Positions 1-6,992 of a DNA stretch of 18,903 nt are shown one piece after another. The notes below the pieces were generated by a model that was not told the DNA's origin, searched no databases, and saw only the letters and a program-made list of their open reading frames with translations. Each line of letters opens with the position of its first letter. Position 1 is the stretch's first letter. Source of the DNA: an uncultured Clostridia bacterium (lineage in GTDB: Bacteria > Bacillota > Clostridia > Christensenellales > UBA1242); contig CANQBU010000008.1 of assembly GCA_947589615.1 (NCBI GenBank), forward strand, positions 1 through 18,903, in the 5' to 3' direction. Both the position numbers and the translations under genes were made by a program.

Positions 1-564
1 CCTCTTCAAAGCGTTCTGCACAAAAGCAGTTCGCTCGATGTCGGACAAGCCTATGTGATAACCTCAAAATGCGACCTTTACACCCTTCCCGACTTTACTT
101 CTGACAAGGTTTTGGACAAAAATGGGGAAAAAGTTTCACTTAAGCACAAAGAAAAAGTGAATATTTTATCCTTTGAGGGTGACTTTGCCTTAATCGAAAG
201 TGGGCAGACGCAGGGATATGTTTATAAATTCTATTTGACAGACAATCCTTCCCCTACAGTTTATCCAGTTTTTAATGCGACAATACGCAAAGATTGCCCC
301 GTTCTTGACGGCAATTTTGAGGATAGCGGCCTAACATTAAAGAAAAAAACGCGTGTGTTTATATATGAAGGCTATAGCAGCAAGAAGGACTATCACGCAA
401 TACAATTTGTGCTTGACGACGGCAGTCTTTACAATGGCTATGTAGAAAAACAATATATCAATCCCGACGGAATAAGCAGTGTTTTAATCATCGGCATAAC
501 AATAATAGTTTCGGCGGTAACGATAATTTTGTCACTTATTTTCATAAAAAAGAAGAAAAAATAA
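1..564 (+). CDS. C-terminal part of a membrane-anchored SH3-like protein (5' partial)
   Basis: The frame is open from the first base of the window to the TAA at 562-564 (187 residues seen), so the GTG at 55 is internal and the true start lies upstream. About 160 residues of beta-rich sequence contain two stretches that look like bacterial SH3 or similar small beta-barrel repeats: each has a Leu/Lys-rich strand, an aromatic strand and a G-Y-V turn (GYVYKFY, then GYVEKQYI). A single hydrophobic segment follows near residues 160-181 and ends in a run of five lysines, so the protein is most likely anchored by a C-terminal helix with the lysines in the cytoplasm and the beta domains outside. I do not recognise the family. 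The SH3-like call is inferred from pattern only. The next gene on the same strand starts 69 nt after the stop. Confidence 0.6.
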   Translation, partial: PLQSVLHKSSSLDVGQAYVITSKCDLYTLPDFTSDKVLDKNGEKVSLKHKEKVNILSFEGDFALIESGQTQGYVYKFYLTDNPSPTVYPVFNATIRKDCPVLDGNFEDSGLTLKKKTRVFIYEGYSSKKDYHAIQFVLDDGSLYNGYVEKQYINPDGISSVLIIGITIIVSAVTIILSLIFIKKKKK

Positions 565-583
565 AAGTTTTTGTCATACTTTC

Positions 584-613
584 TTGAAAATGGCACTCCT
601 CGGCAGTTAAAAT
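584..613 (+). promoter_or_regulatory. Predicted sigma-70-type promoter of the coiled-coil gene
   Basis: TTGAAA at 584-589 and TAAAAT at 608-613 are separated by 18 nt. The -10 box ends 20 nt before the ATG at 634, similar to the other Shine-Dalgarno-bearing genes of this window. Predicted from consensus only. Confidence 0.5.
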
Positions 614-627
614 ATCATGCGAGGAGT
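595..627 (+). repeat. Inverted repeat covering the Shine-Dalgarno site of the next gene
   Basis: ACTCCTCG at 595-602 is the exact reverse complement of CGAGGAGT at 620-627, with a 17-nt loop. The right arm contains the GAGGAG Shine-Dalgarno of the gene starting at 634 and is followed by TTTTATT. In read-through RNA from the upstream gene this hairpin would hide the ribosome binding site, or act as a weak terminator. RNA started at the promoter predicted at 584-613 would lack the left arm. Confidence 0.6.
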
Positions 628-633
628 TTTATT

Positions 634-2322
634 ATGAAAGATATTTATCAAGATTACGAAAATTTAAAAAGGGAGGTTTGGTATATTAAAAAAATAGCCC
701 TGCCTCACCTTGAAAAAAAACTGGACACCTTTTCAGGTGGCAGCAGCACCCTTCTTGACCAACTGCAAAAAAAGGTCGCAAGCATTTCGTCGGTCATCGA
801 TGAGATGATCACAACTTTAAAGGATATTGAGCCCAAAGTCGAGGAAAATTCAACTACAATTTTAGCCCTTGCCACACAGGTCACCGAGATTTCAACTTCA
901 ATTGATAGTTTGAACATTTCCATTTCAAACATAAGTCAGTCACTAAGTTTAGTCGAAGGAAATTTAGCTTCCTTAAGCGAATCCTATTCGACATTTCAAG
1001 CAAGTGCAAGCGAAAAATTTGATGATTTATATACAAATGTCCGCCTTGCAAACGAAAATTTGTTGGAATATGCGAAGAGCGTGCTTGAAAACACCGCTTC
1101 AATTCAGGCATTAGACGAGCGAACAACCGCCATTGAGGGAAATATTGAATCGGTCAATTCTGAAATGGAACTTGTCAAACAAAATCAGCTTGAATATTCT
1201 AAAAGTGTCATTAAAAATACTTCTGCCATTCAAGCACTTGACGAGCGAACAACTGCTGTTGAAGAAAATATCGGAACAGTAAACAATGAAATGGACCTAC
1301 TAAAGCAAAATCAACTTGATTATTCAAAGAGTGTTCTTAAAAACACTGCTGCTATCCAAGCCGTTGAAGAAAGGGCAACCGCTATTGAAAACAAAAATAC
1401 CGAACAAGATACTTCCATTTCGGCACTTCAAGGCAGCATGTCAACAGTGAGTGATGATTTGAAAACGGCAAAATCAAATATTTCTTCATTGCAGCAAAGT
1501 GTCTCGACGCAAGGCGGCAATATATCCTCATTACAAAAAGATGTCGCCACGCATGGAACAAGCATATCGTCATTACAGAAGGATGTTTCAACTCACACTT
1601 CCGATATTTCCTCTCTTAAAAAGGATATGGAATCGGCAAAAAGCAACATTTCGTCATTGCAAAGAGAGGATACAAGCCAAAACAAAAAAATTTCCGATCT
1701 TGAATCGGGACAATCGGGAATTCAAACAAGATTGTCAAGTCTGGAAACGCGTGCAACAAACATTGAAAGCAGCAATTCTTCCCAAGATGCAACGCTGAAA
1801 TCATTAAACAGTGACATCGATTTTATGGGTGAGACTATTGGAAATCTCAACCAAGATATGGCATCGGCTCAAGCGGAAATAGAAGCATTAAAACAATCTT
1901 CTGGCTCATCAGGTGGAAGTTTGGAAGACCCCATTGTAATTTATGACAGATTATCAGATGACCCAAACATAAATCGTGGTTATCCTCAGGGGATATCCCC
2001 TCTTGTCCAAGACCAATTAGATTTAGGGTTAGACCAATACAGATTTATCTGGATTAACGCAAATCTCTATACGGCATATGGCGTGCAGAAATTTATAAAC
2101 TTAAAAAACAGAGAGAGACCACATATATTATTCACATGTATTGATGAGACCAGCCAAAGAACCATTTATAATCTTCTTATACGTATTCCGACATATAATA
2201 TGCGTTTAAAAGTTCTCGGATGCTCAAAATATTCCTTCAATCCCGACACTGGAACATTCTCTTATGAATACAATATTGCTCCAAAAAATTACTTTATCTC
2301 ACGTATCGAAGGAATAAAATAA
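634..2322 (+). CDS. Long coiled-coil, fibre-like protein with a distinct C-terminal domain
   Basis: 562 residues, unknown family. The start is the ATG at 634, because GAGGAG lies at 621-626, 7 nt upstream; the frame also reaches a TTG at 571 with no ribosome site. There is no signal peptide or membrane helix. After a charged N-terminus (about 1-45) comes a heptad-rich coiled coil to about residue 420. It contains three copies of a 42-residue (six-heptad) repeat beginning Y-[AS]-K-S-V at residue 146 and five 14-residue repeats of the type x-I-S-S-L-Q/K from residue 281. A Ser/Gly linker (about 423-429) leads to a compact C-terminal domain of about 133 residues rich in aromatic and beta-like segments. 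This stalk-plus-tip design resembles phage tail fibres and trimeric adhesins, but no phage genes are nearby and no secretion signal is seen, so the role is open. Confidence 0.85.
   Translation: MKDIYQDYENLKREVWYIKKIALPHLEKKLDTFSGGSSTLLDQLQKKVASISSVIDEMITTLKDIEPKVEENSTTILALATQVTEISTSIDSLNISISNISQSLSLVEGNLASLSESYSTFQASASEKFDDLYTNVRLANENLLEYAKSVLENTASIQALDERTTAIEGNIESVNSEMELVKQNQLEYSKSVIKNTSAIQALDERTTAVEENIGTVNNEMDLLKQNQLDYSKSVLKNTAAIQAVEERATAIENKNTEQDTSISALQGSMSTVSDDLKTAKSNISSLQQSVSTQGGNISSLQKDVATHGTSISSLQKDVSTHTSDISSLKKDMESAKSNISSLQREDTSQNKKISDLESGQSGIQTRLSSLETRATNIESSNSSQDATLKSLNSDIDFMGETIGNLNQDMASAQAEIEALKQSSGSSGGSLEDPIVIYDRLSDDPNINRGYPQGISPLVQDQLDLGLDQYRFIWINANLYTAYGVQKFINLKNRERPHILFTCIDETSQRTIYNLLIRIPTYNMRLKVLGCSKYSFNPDTGTFSYEYNIAPKNYFISRIEGIK
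1069..1446 (+). repeat. Three tandem 126-bp repeats (42 residues each) within the coiled coil
   Basis: Units begin at 1069, 1195 and 1321, each opening with a Tyr codon followed by [AS]-K-S-V. The first two units are clearly alike through their full length, while the third keeps the first half (IQA.[ED]ER.TAIE) and then diverges. A period of 42 residues is exactly six heptads, so duplication keeps the coiled-coil register. Confidence 0.8.
1474..1683 (+). repeat. Five tandem 42-bp repeats (14 residues each) within the coiled coil
   Basis: Units begin at 1474, 1516, 1558, 1600 and 1642. Each encodes x-x-I-S-S-L-[QK] followed by seven more polar residues, which is two heptads. The unit size is one third of the 42-residue repeats further upstream. 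Confidence 0.8.
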
Positions 2323-2362
2323 AAAATACCTTCTTTAGGTTTATCCTTTAGAAGGTTTTTTT
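2321..2362 (+). terminator. Intrinsic terminator of the coiled-coil gene
   Basis: ACCTTCT (2328-2334) pairs with AGAAGGT (2350-2356). An inner AGG/CCT pair extends the stem, A-rich sequence precedes it and a run of seven T follows. It starts at the stop codon. A weaker second hairpin, ATTTTGA (2436-2442) with TCAAAAT (2451-2457) and a T-run, lies about 80 nt further on. Confidence 0.85.
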
Positions 2363-2464
2363 GTCTACTTTATTTAGAGCAGTTCAAATTCTCTTAGTCT
2401 TTGGTTTGATTTTCTATAGGGGTGAGGTAATGAAGATTTTGACAGCACCATCAAAATTATTTTT

Positions 2465-3355
2465 TTACAGATTTGCCAAAATGAAATTTTCGATGTCGTC
2501 TATCACCTGTTCCACTCCTTCGTTTATAATTTCATGTCGAAGGTTTGAATAAAGTTTTAACTGGCAGCTTACACCATATTTTGCATAATTTTTAAAGAGC
2601 TTTTGCACACTTTTTCCACTTTTGCCGACGGGGTCATCATTTCCGCTTGCTATTAAAATGGGTTTATCTTTGTCAATCTTTTGCATTTGGGTTTTATCGT
2701 AAAGTTTTCTTGAATTTTTGAAGAGTGAATAGTAAAAATTTGCACAGAGTGGAACGCCGCAAAGTTCATCTTTTTCATATTGGCGGACATTTTCTTTGTT
2801 TAAAGAAATCCAGCTTCCACTTTCCTTTTTAAATGGGCGGTTGAAAGAGCCAATAACCAATTTTTCAATTTGTTTTGCGTCCGAGTCCCCTCCCATAACC
2901 TTGACAGTCACCTGCGAAATGATTTTTGCAAGAAAAGTGTCCATTCTTTTCATATATGCCGAACCTGACAAAATCGCCGAAGCATAGTTATGATAAACTT
3001 GCAAATATCTTTGAACAATAAAAGAGCCATAAGAGTGGCCAAAAATTACAAGCGGAAGATTGAATTTTTCAATAAGCATGTCGGAGATTAAACATTGGTC
3101 CTTAACCATGACAGGGAAAACATCTTTAATATTTGTGTGACCTAAATGGGTCGCCGTTTTGCCATGCAGCCGCTGATCGCAAACAAAAACTGCCAAGCCC
3201 TTTTCATTTAATTTTTGTGCAAAATTTTGATAACGAAGCCCATGCTCTTCAAGACCATGGACAATTTGCACAATGCAGCAAGGTTTTTCTTCGGGCATAA
3301 ACAAATAACCCTTTAAAATTTTCCCGTCAAAGGAACAAAAATCAAGATTTTCCAT
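2465..3355 (-). CDS. Alpha/beta hydrolase, serine aminopeptidase S33 / lysophospholipase-like
   Basis: 296 residues, about the usual length for monoacylglycerol lipase/lysophospholipase-like alpha/beta hydrolases. What is seen: an oxyanion-loop motif HGLEEH at 33-38, the nucleophile elbow GHSYG at 106-110 (Ser108), an acid in GNDDPVG (Asp241 probable) and the catalytic His274 in LRHE, so the triad is complete. There is no signal peptide, so the enzyme is probably cytoplasmic. Family knowledge says such enzymes cleave ester bonds of lysolipids or monoacylglycerols; the actual substrate cannot be read from the sequence. The start ATG at 3353-3355 is preceded by AAGGGGG. The gene is monocistronic, with its own predicted promoter at 3373-3401, and its 3' end converges on the coiled-coil gene. 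Confidence 0.9.
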   Translation of the reverse strand: MENLDFCSFDGKILKGYLFMPEEKPCCIVQIVHGLEEHGLRYQNFAQKLNEKGLAVFVCDQRLHGKTATHLGHTNIKDVFPVMVKDQCLISDMLIEKFNLPLVIFGHSYGSFIVQRYLQVYHNYASAILSGSAYMKRMDTFLAKIISQVTVKVMGGDSDAKQIEKLVIGSFNRPFKKESGSWISLNKENVRQYEKDELCGVPLCANFYYSLFKNSRKLYDKTQMQKIDKDKPILIASGNDDPVGKSGKSVQKLFKNYAKYGVSCQLKLYSNLRHEIINEGVEQVIDDIENFILANL

Positions 3356-3372
3356 TATACCCCCTTAATCCT

Positions 3373-3401
3373 ATTTTACACCTAAAGCCGCTTTTAGACA
3401 A
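3373..3401 (-). promoter_or_regulatory. Predicted promoter of the alpha/beta hydrolase gene
   Basis: On the minus strand TTGTCT (3396-3401) and TAAAAT (3373-3378) are spaced by 17 nt. The -10 box ends 17 nt before the ATG, leaving room for the AAGGGGG ribosome site. Confidence 0.5.
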
Positions 3402-3848
3402 ACATTATATTAAAAATTATACTCAAAATCTCTTAAAATATATAAAATTTCGAGCATTTTTGCAAAACCTTCCTTAATATTGGTCATTTTAAATCAACAA
3501 TCAACAAAAAGACACTTAAAATTTAAAGTATTTGAAACTAGCAGAAAAAGAACTCTAATTTTGGGGTTCACCTCATTTTATGAAGAGTTTTTTATTAAAG
3601 TTTTCAAGATTGCATCAACGATTTTTGTTAATCTGTTTTTTTTGGCAATCTCATTACTGACTATAATCTATGTGTGCAAAACATTTATGATTACCTTAAT
3701 AATAAATCACAATTAATGACTCTGGCACGCCTCTTTCTTCCAGCCCTGGCATAAAGTAGCGAAAAAAAAAGAGTTAAGATACAAAATCTCACCTCTTTTT
3801 CTGATAGTTCCCCCAATAAATAACTATTGTGCACTTTTATAATATCAA
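3402..3848. other. Long non-coding gap with terminator-like hairpins
   Basis: No convincing gene is seen. A + strand frame (3480-3716, TTG start) has no ribosome site and low-complexity Phe/Ile/Leu content. A structured element lies at 3551-3593: AACTCT pairs with AGAGTT (3584-3589) around an inner TGGGG/CCTCA stem, with T-runs on both sides, so it could terminate transcription in either direction. The terminator of the repeat-protein gene lies at 3762-3800. Bases 3721-3752 are less AT-rich than their surroundings and contain the hexamer CTGGCA twice. The rest shows nothing. Confidence 0.5.
3762..3800 (-). terminator. Intrinsic terminator of the repeat-protein gene
   Basis: Read on the minus strand, AAAAAGAG (3793-3800) pairs with CTCTTTTT (3766-3773), with an inner AGAT/ATCT pair (3777-3780 with 3786-3789). 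A run of nine T (3762-3770) forms the right flank. It lies 48 nt past the stop codon. Confidence 0.8.
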
Positions 3849-5051
3849 TTATTCAAGACCTTTTATGAAATTATCAAATTCTTCTTCAAATTTGTCTGCT
3901 TTTTTCTTTTTGTTTGGCCCTAAAATTTTACTTAGCGCTTTAATATCGGCACCTTCAACTTCTAAAAACGACTCGCAACAAATAGGGTCTTTGGAATCCA
4001 TAACGACTTTTTGTAATGCTAAAACATCGGCACCTTTTATTTTTGCCGCAAACTCACAAGCACAATCAGGGTTTTTAGATTGTATAACAACCTGCTCAAG
4101 CGCTTTAACATCTGCGCCTTTTACGCTTGCTGCAAATTTATAAGCATAACTAGGGTTTTTAGATTGTATAACAATTTGCTCAAGTGCTTTAACATCTGCG
4201 CCTTCAACATCCCTTGCGAAAGAGTAGGCAATCTTAGGATTCGCGGAATTAATAACAATTTGTTGAAGCATTCCAACATCTGCTCCCTTGACATCTCTTG
4301 CAAAAAAGTAGGCCGCTTGTGCGCTAGCATCTGCATCATCTTTATAAACGTTGTCATTTATTGAGCCTTTAAAATCAGTAACAACTTGTTGAAGTGCTTT
4401 TACGTCTGTTCCTTCAATATCCTTTGCAAAACGATAAGCATACTTGGCATTTTGAGATTTAATAGCAACTTGCTCAAGTGCTTTTATATCTGCCCCCTTA
4501 ACATGTTGCGCAAAAACAAAAGCAGTTCCGGCATCATAAGAATCAACAACGATTTGCTGCATTGTCTTAACATCTGCACCTTCAACATCTCTTGCAAAAT
4601 AGTAGGCCATTAGCGCTTTGGCATCTGCTTCATCTTCATCTACGAGATTGTCGACATTTAGTGTGTTTTTAGAATCAATAACAACTTTCTGAAGGGCTTT
4701 AACATCTGCACCTTTAATATCTTTTGCAAAATAGTAGGCATACTTAAGGCTTTTTGCATCAATAATAACTTGCCCGAGTGCTTTTATGTCTGCACCTTTG
4801 ATATCTCTTGCATAATAATAAGCTTCTTCTGGATTTTTAGAATCAATAACAACTTGCCCGAGTGCTTTTATATCTGCGCCATCTATTTTTTCTGCATACT
4901 CCCAAGCATAAGTTGGATTTCCGCTTTTTATAACAAGCTCTTCTAGCTTTTTCAACTTTTCTTGTGATTTCGAATCTGATTTATCCTTGAAATAAAGTGC
5001 ATAATAAAACAATTTATTAAAATCATTTTTATTCATTTTAATCTTATTCAT
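3849..5051 (-). CDS. Alpha-solenoid protein built of 28-residue GAD repeats
   Basis: 400 residues, unknown function. The start is the ATG at 5049-5051, preceded by GGAG at 5061-5064; the longer frame to 5099 runs into the promoter. A short Asn/Lys-rich N-terminus and one degenerate repeat (to residue 57) precede ten clear repeats (residues 58-366). Each repeat has the pattern G-A-D-[IV]-K-A-L-x-Q-[VI]-V-I-x-S-x-N-x-x-x-A-Y-x-F-A-x-x-[VI]-[KE], that is, two predicted helices per unit. A Lys-rich then acidic tail closes the protein. Repeats 4 and 7 (58 and one being the first) carry acidic insertions of about 14-16 residues and are followed by similar units, so a three-unit block was duplicated. 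The pattern resembles DUF4116-like or HEAT-like helical repeats, but I do not claim membership. There is no signal peptide, so a cytoplasmic scaffold or interaction protein is likely. Confidence 0.85.
   Translation of the reverse strand: MNKIKMNKNDFNKLFYYALYFKDKSDSKSQEKLKKLEELVIKSGNPTYAWEYAEKIDGADIKALGQVVIDSKNPEEAYYYARDIKGADIKALGQVIIDAKSLKYAYYFAKDIKGADVKALQKVVIDSKNTLNVDNLVDEDEADAKALMAYYFARDVEGADVKTMQQIVVDSYDAGTAFVFAQHVKGADIKALEQVAIKSQNAKYAYRFAKDIEGTDVKALQQVVTDFKGSINDNVYKDDADASAQAAYFFARDVKGADVGMLQQIVINSANPKIAYSFARDVEGADVKALEQIVIQSKNPSYAYKFAASVKGADVKALEQVVIQSKNPDCACEFAAKIKGADVLALQKVVMDSKDPICCESFLEVEGADIKALSKILGPNKKKKADKFEEEFDNFIKGLE
3954..4880 (-). repeat. Ten tandem 84-bp coding repeats, two enlarged by insertions
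   Basis: Unit lengths in residues, in order from residue 58, are 28, 28, 44, 28, 28, 42, 28, 28, 28 and 27. The enlarged units (third and sixth of these ten) are three units apart, each has an Asp-rich insert, and each is followed by a unit with [MA]-Q-Q-I-V. This indicates block duplication of about three units. Confidence 0.85.
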
Positions 5052-5070
5052 TTTAATTTTCTCCGTAATT

Positions 5071-5099
5071 ATTGTATCATAATGATAAGCATTTGTCAA
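5071..5099 (-). promoter_or_regulatory. Strong predicted promoter of the repeat-protein gene
   Basis: On the minus strand a perfect TTGACA (5094-5099) and TACAAT (5071-5076) are spaced by exactly 17 nt. The -10 box ends 19 nt before the ATG at 5051. This placement also excludes the longer reading frame up to 5099 as coding. Confidence 0.8.
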
Positions 5100-5130
5100 T
5101 ACATTAATAAATCAACACCCAGCCACTCAC

Positions 5131-5165
5131 AAAAAAAGAGTTAAAATTTAAAATTTCAACTCTTT
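5131..5165 (-). terminator. Intrinsic terminator of paralogue 1
   Basis: On the minus strand AAAGAGTT (5158-5165) pairs with AACTCTTT (5135-5142) around an AT-rich inner stem, with a T-run at 5131-5137. It lies about 40 nt past the stop codon at 5208. Confidence 0.75.
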
Positions 5166-5207
5166 ATTCCGCTAGTTTCAAAAATAAGTAACTAAAAGTG
5201 TCTTTTT

Positions 5208-5855
5208 TTATAATTCATTTTCATCTTTGTTAAATATGCGTTCAATTTCATCTTGAATTTTTCTGCTTTCCTTATTTTCCATCATTGACTTATATTCTGC
5301 TTTTACAGTGTCAATCATATTCTTTCCATAATCACCGTAGCCATGCCCATTAGCCGGTTCGACACCCTTGATAACATCATTGATAAGCGCCGTCAATTCC
5401 GCACTAGAAATGTGATGTATAATTACCTCTTTAATATTTCTGTCGATGCAGGCATTGCAAACTTTTTTATTTTCTACTCTTGACTGTGCCATTTTTTCAA
5501 GTTTTTGATGTGAATACACCTGCAAGAATTTTCCAAGTTCATCAAAATATTCCATTGCATTTGTTTTTGCTCGCTCGTAATTTGCTATAGCTTCTTTGTC
5601 GAAAAAGTTTTGGCTTATTTTGTAATCATACTCGTCATATCTATCTTGTCTTTCATCATAAAGTTGTTCAAACGACCTTGAATCAAAGATAAGTTGTTCA
5701 AAGCTCATATCTTTGCCAAACACATTAGGATATTTTTCCCTCATCTCTTTTATTTCATCATCGATTGCATTCAGAGAATTGCTTGAGAAAATAAATGCTT
5801 GGTCTTGTTCAAGTTTCTCCTTTATCTTTTCATTAAAAAATTTAATATAATCCAT
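5208..5855 (-). CDS. Unknown helical protein, paralogue 1 of a tandem pair
   Basis: 215 residues, starting at the ATG 5853-5855, which has GGAGG just upstream (5862-5866 region on the + strand as cctcc). The product is rich in Lys, Glu, Asp and aromatic residues, has no signal peptide or membrane helix, and is probably mostly helical. It shares its first 18 residues (MDYIKFFNEKIKEKLEQD) exactly with the next gene upstream, and matches it through most of its length: MSFEQL, a FEQ..... RQD..D.YDY segment, LGKFL.. YS, and the identical ISSAELTALINDVIKGV near the C-terminus followed by GYG[DE]YG. Paralogue 1 has a Cys pair, CNAC, where paralogue 2 keeps a single Cys. I do not recognise the family. 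It has its own promoter and terminator, so it is expressed as a single gene. Confidence 0.8.
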   Translation of the reverse strand: MDYIKFFNEKIKEKLEQDQAFIFSSNSLNAIDDEIKEMREKYPNVFGKDMSFEQLIFDSRSFEQLYDERQDRYDEYDYKISQNFFDKEAIANYERAKTNAMEYFDELGKFLQVYSHQKLEKMAQSRVENKKVCNACIDRNIKEVIIHHISSAELTALINDVIKGVEPANGHGYGDYGKNMIDTVKAEYKSMMENKESRKIQDEIERIFNKDENEL

Positions 5856-5877
5856 AATTCCCTCCAAACTTATAATT

Positions 5878-5907
5878 ATTTTAACATATCTTTCCACATT
5901 TTGTCAA
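5878..5907 (-). promoter_or_regulatory. Predicted promoter of paralogue 1
   Basis: TTGACA (minus strand, 5902-5907) and TAAAAT (5878-5883) are spaced by 18 nt, with the spacer containing AAAGATAT. The same hexamers, spacing and spacer motif occur at the promoter of paralogue 2. Confidence 0.7.
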
Positions 5908-6001
5908 TAGAAAATTATTTAAAAATAATTGCCCCCTCATTTTAAAGAATTCTTGATAAAACGCTTTTCTTTTCGACGGTCATTTTTTATTTTTAAACAA
6001 G

Positions 6002-6025
6002 AAAAAAAGACACTTTTATAGTGTC
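6002..6025 (-). terminator. Intrinsic terminator of paralogue 2
   Basis: On the minus strand GACACT (6020-6025) pairs with AGTGTC (6009-6014) around a five-base loop, followed by seven T. It begins directly after the stop codon (6026-6028). Confidence 0.85.
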
Positions 6026-6697
6026 CTATCTTTCATAATTTTCTTCCCCTCTTTCCATTACATCCAAAATTTTACTTTGAATTTTTATTCTTTCTTCATT
6101 CTTTTGCAAGGCTTTATATTCTTCGCCAACTGTTTCAATGACTTTTAAGCCATATTCGCCATAGCCAACATGACTAGCCTCTTCGGGAGAAAGTTTGGGA
6201 GTAACCCCCTTTATGACATCATTAATTAGCGCCGTCAACTCAGCACTGGAAATATTTTCTGTAATTACTTTTTTTATTGCATTATTAATACAAGTTTCAC
6301 GGAATTTTGAATTTTTATTAATTCCTATCTCCAAGTTTATAAGATATAAGTTTGAATATCTCTCCAAAAACTTTCCAAGTTGAGTATAATATTCGACTGC
6401 GTTATCCTTTGCCCTTTGATATCCTGCCTCAACTTCCTTGTTAAAAATATTTTGCCTTATATTGTAGTCATACCCATCTATTTCATCTTGTCTTTTAATA
6501 TATTTTTGCTCAAATGAACTTGAAGCGGAAACCAATTGTTCAAAACTCATATTTTTTGTGAATATTTTAGGGAAATTATCTCTCATAAATTTTATTTCAT
6601 TAAATGCAGATTTTAGTGAATTAGATGCGAAATAAAACATAGTATCCTGTTCAAGTTTTTCCTTTATTTTTTCATTAAAAAATTTAATATAATCCAT
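6026..6697 (-). CDS. Unknown helical protein, paralogue 2 of a tandem pair
   Basis: 223 residues, starting at the ATG 6695-6697 with GGAGAG just upstream. The start MDYIKFFNEK matches paralogue 1 exactly, which supports both start choices. The strongly shared parts are the N-terminal 18 residues, the MSFEQL segment, a R.Q..[FN].KE....Y.RAK.NA.EY stretch, LGKFL.. YS, and the identical ISSAELTALINDVIKGV. After that last block paralogue 2 has a longer loop (about 8 residues more) before GYGEYG. No catalytic motif, signal peptide or membrane segment is visible. Function is unknown; the conserved ends and variable middle suggest a shared fold with divergent surfaces. Confidence 0.8.
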   Translation of the reverse strand: MDYIKFFNEKIKEKLEQDTMFYFASNSLKSAFNEIKFMRDNFPKIFTKNMSFEQLVSASSSFEQKYIKRQDEIDGYDYNIRQNIFNKEVEAGYQRAKDNAVEYYTQLGKFLERYSNLYLINLEIGINKNSKFRETCINNAIKKVITENISSAELTALINDVIKGVTPKLSPEEASHVGYGEYGLKVIETVGEEYKALQKNEERIKIQSKILDVMERGEENYER

Positions 6698-6720
6698 AAT
6701 TCTCTCCATTGTTTATTTTA

Positions 6721-6750
6721 ATTTTAATATATCTTTCTCTCTTTTGTCAA
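6721..6750 (-). promoter_or_regulatory. Predicted promoter of paralogue 2
   Basis: TTGACA (minus strand, 6745-6750), an 18-nt spacer that includes AAAGATAT, and TAAAAT (6721-6726). It ends 23 nt before the ATG. It is a close copy of the promoter at 5878-5907. Confidence 0.7.
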
Positions 6751-6961
6751 GATAAAACGTAAAACAATTTATTATAAAATTTTAAAACAAAAACAACTTA
6801 AATTCTCGTTTTATTGAAAAATATGAAAAATTTGCATGTAAAATGGTGATTTTTGGACAAATTTAAGCAAAAAATCATAAATTATCTTTTTTAAAGTGAA
6901 AAACAAGGCATAATAAGATTGTAAGTATATATAAAGTAATAAAACATTTTAAATAATATAC

Positions 6962-6990
6962 TTGCTTTAAAAATTAATTTGTTATATAAT
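6962..6990 (+). promoter_or_regulatory. Predicted promoter of ktrB-ktrA, directly abutting the start codon
   Basis: TTGCTT (6962-6967), 17 nt, and a perfect TATAAT (6985-6990). The -10 box ends 2 nt before the first ATG (6993) and 8 nt before the in-frame second ATG (6999). No Shine-Dalgarno site is seen. In the 270 nt upstream I saw no c-di-AMP (ydaO-type) riboswitch-like structure. Confidence 0.6.
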
Positions 6991-6992
6991 TT

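Noticed and set aside
55..564. GTG at 55 as the start of the first gene
   Set aside because: The frame stays open to base 1 with similar protein character, and no ribosome site precedes the GTG, so the gene is cut by the window edge.
571..633. TTG start at 571 for the coiled-coil protein
   Set aside because: No Shine-Dalgarno is upstream, and the ATG at 634 has GAGGAG at the right distance.
634..2322. Prophage tail-fibre operon
   Set aside because: Only the fibre-like shape supports it; there are no capsid, tail, lysis, integrase or terminase genes in the window.
2361..2552. 63-residue + strand frame after the coiled-coil gene
   Set aside because: It overlaps the 3' end of the alpha/beta hydrolase on the other strand and resembles no protein family; the ATG at 2430 has a GAGG too close to it.
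3480..3716. 78-residue + strand frame with a hydrophobic end
   Set aside because: TTG start, no ribosome site, AT-driven Phe/Ile/Leu composition, and it overlaps a hairpin element.
3849..5051. CRISPR-like array or DNA-level satellite from the 84-bp repeats
   Set aside because: The repeats are in frame, diverged at the DNA level, and encode a regular helical pattern, so they are protein repeats.
6751..6961. c-di-AMP riboswitch upstream of ktrB
   Set aside because: I saw no paired-stem architecture of the ydaO type; the sequence is plain AT-rich, and the predicted transcript start is at the gene.
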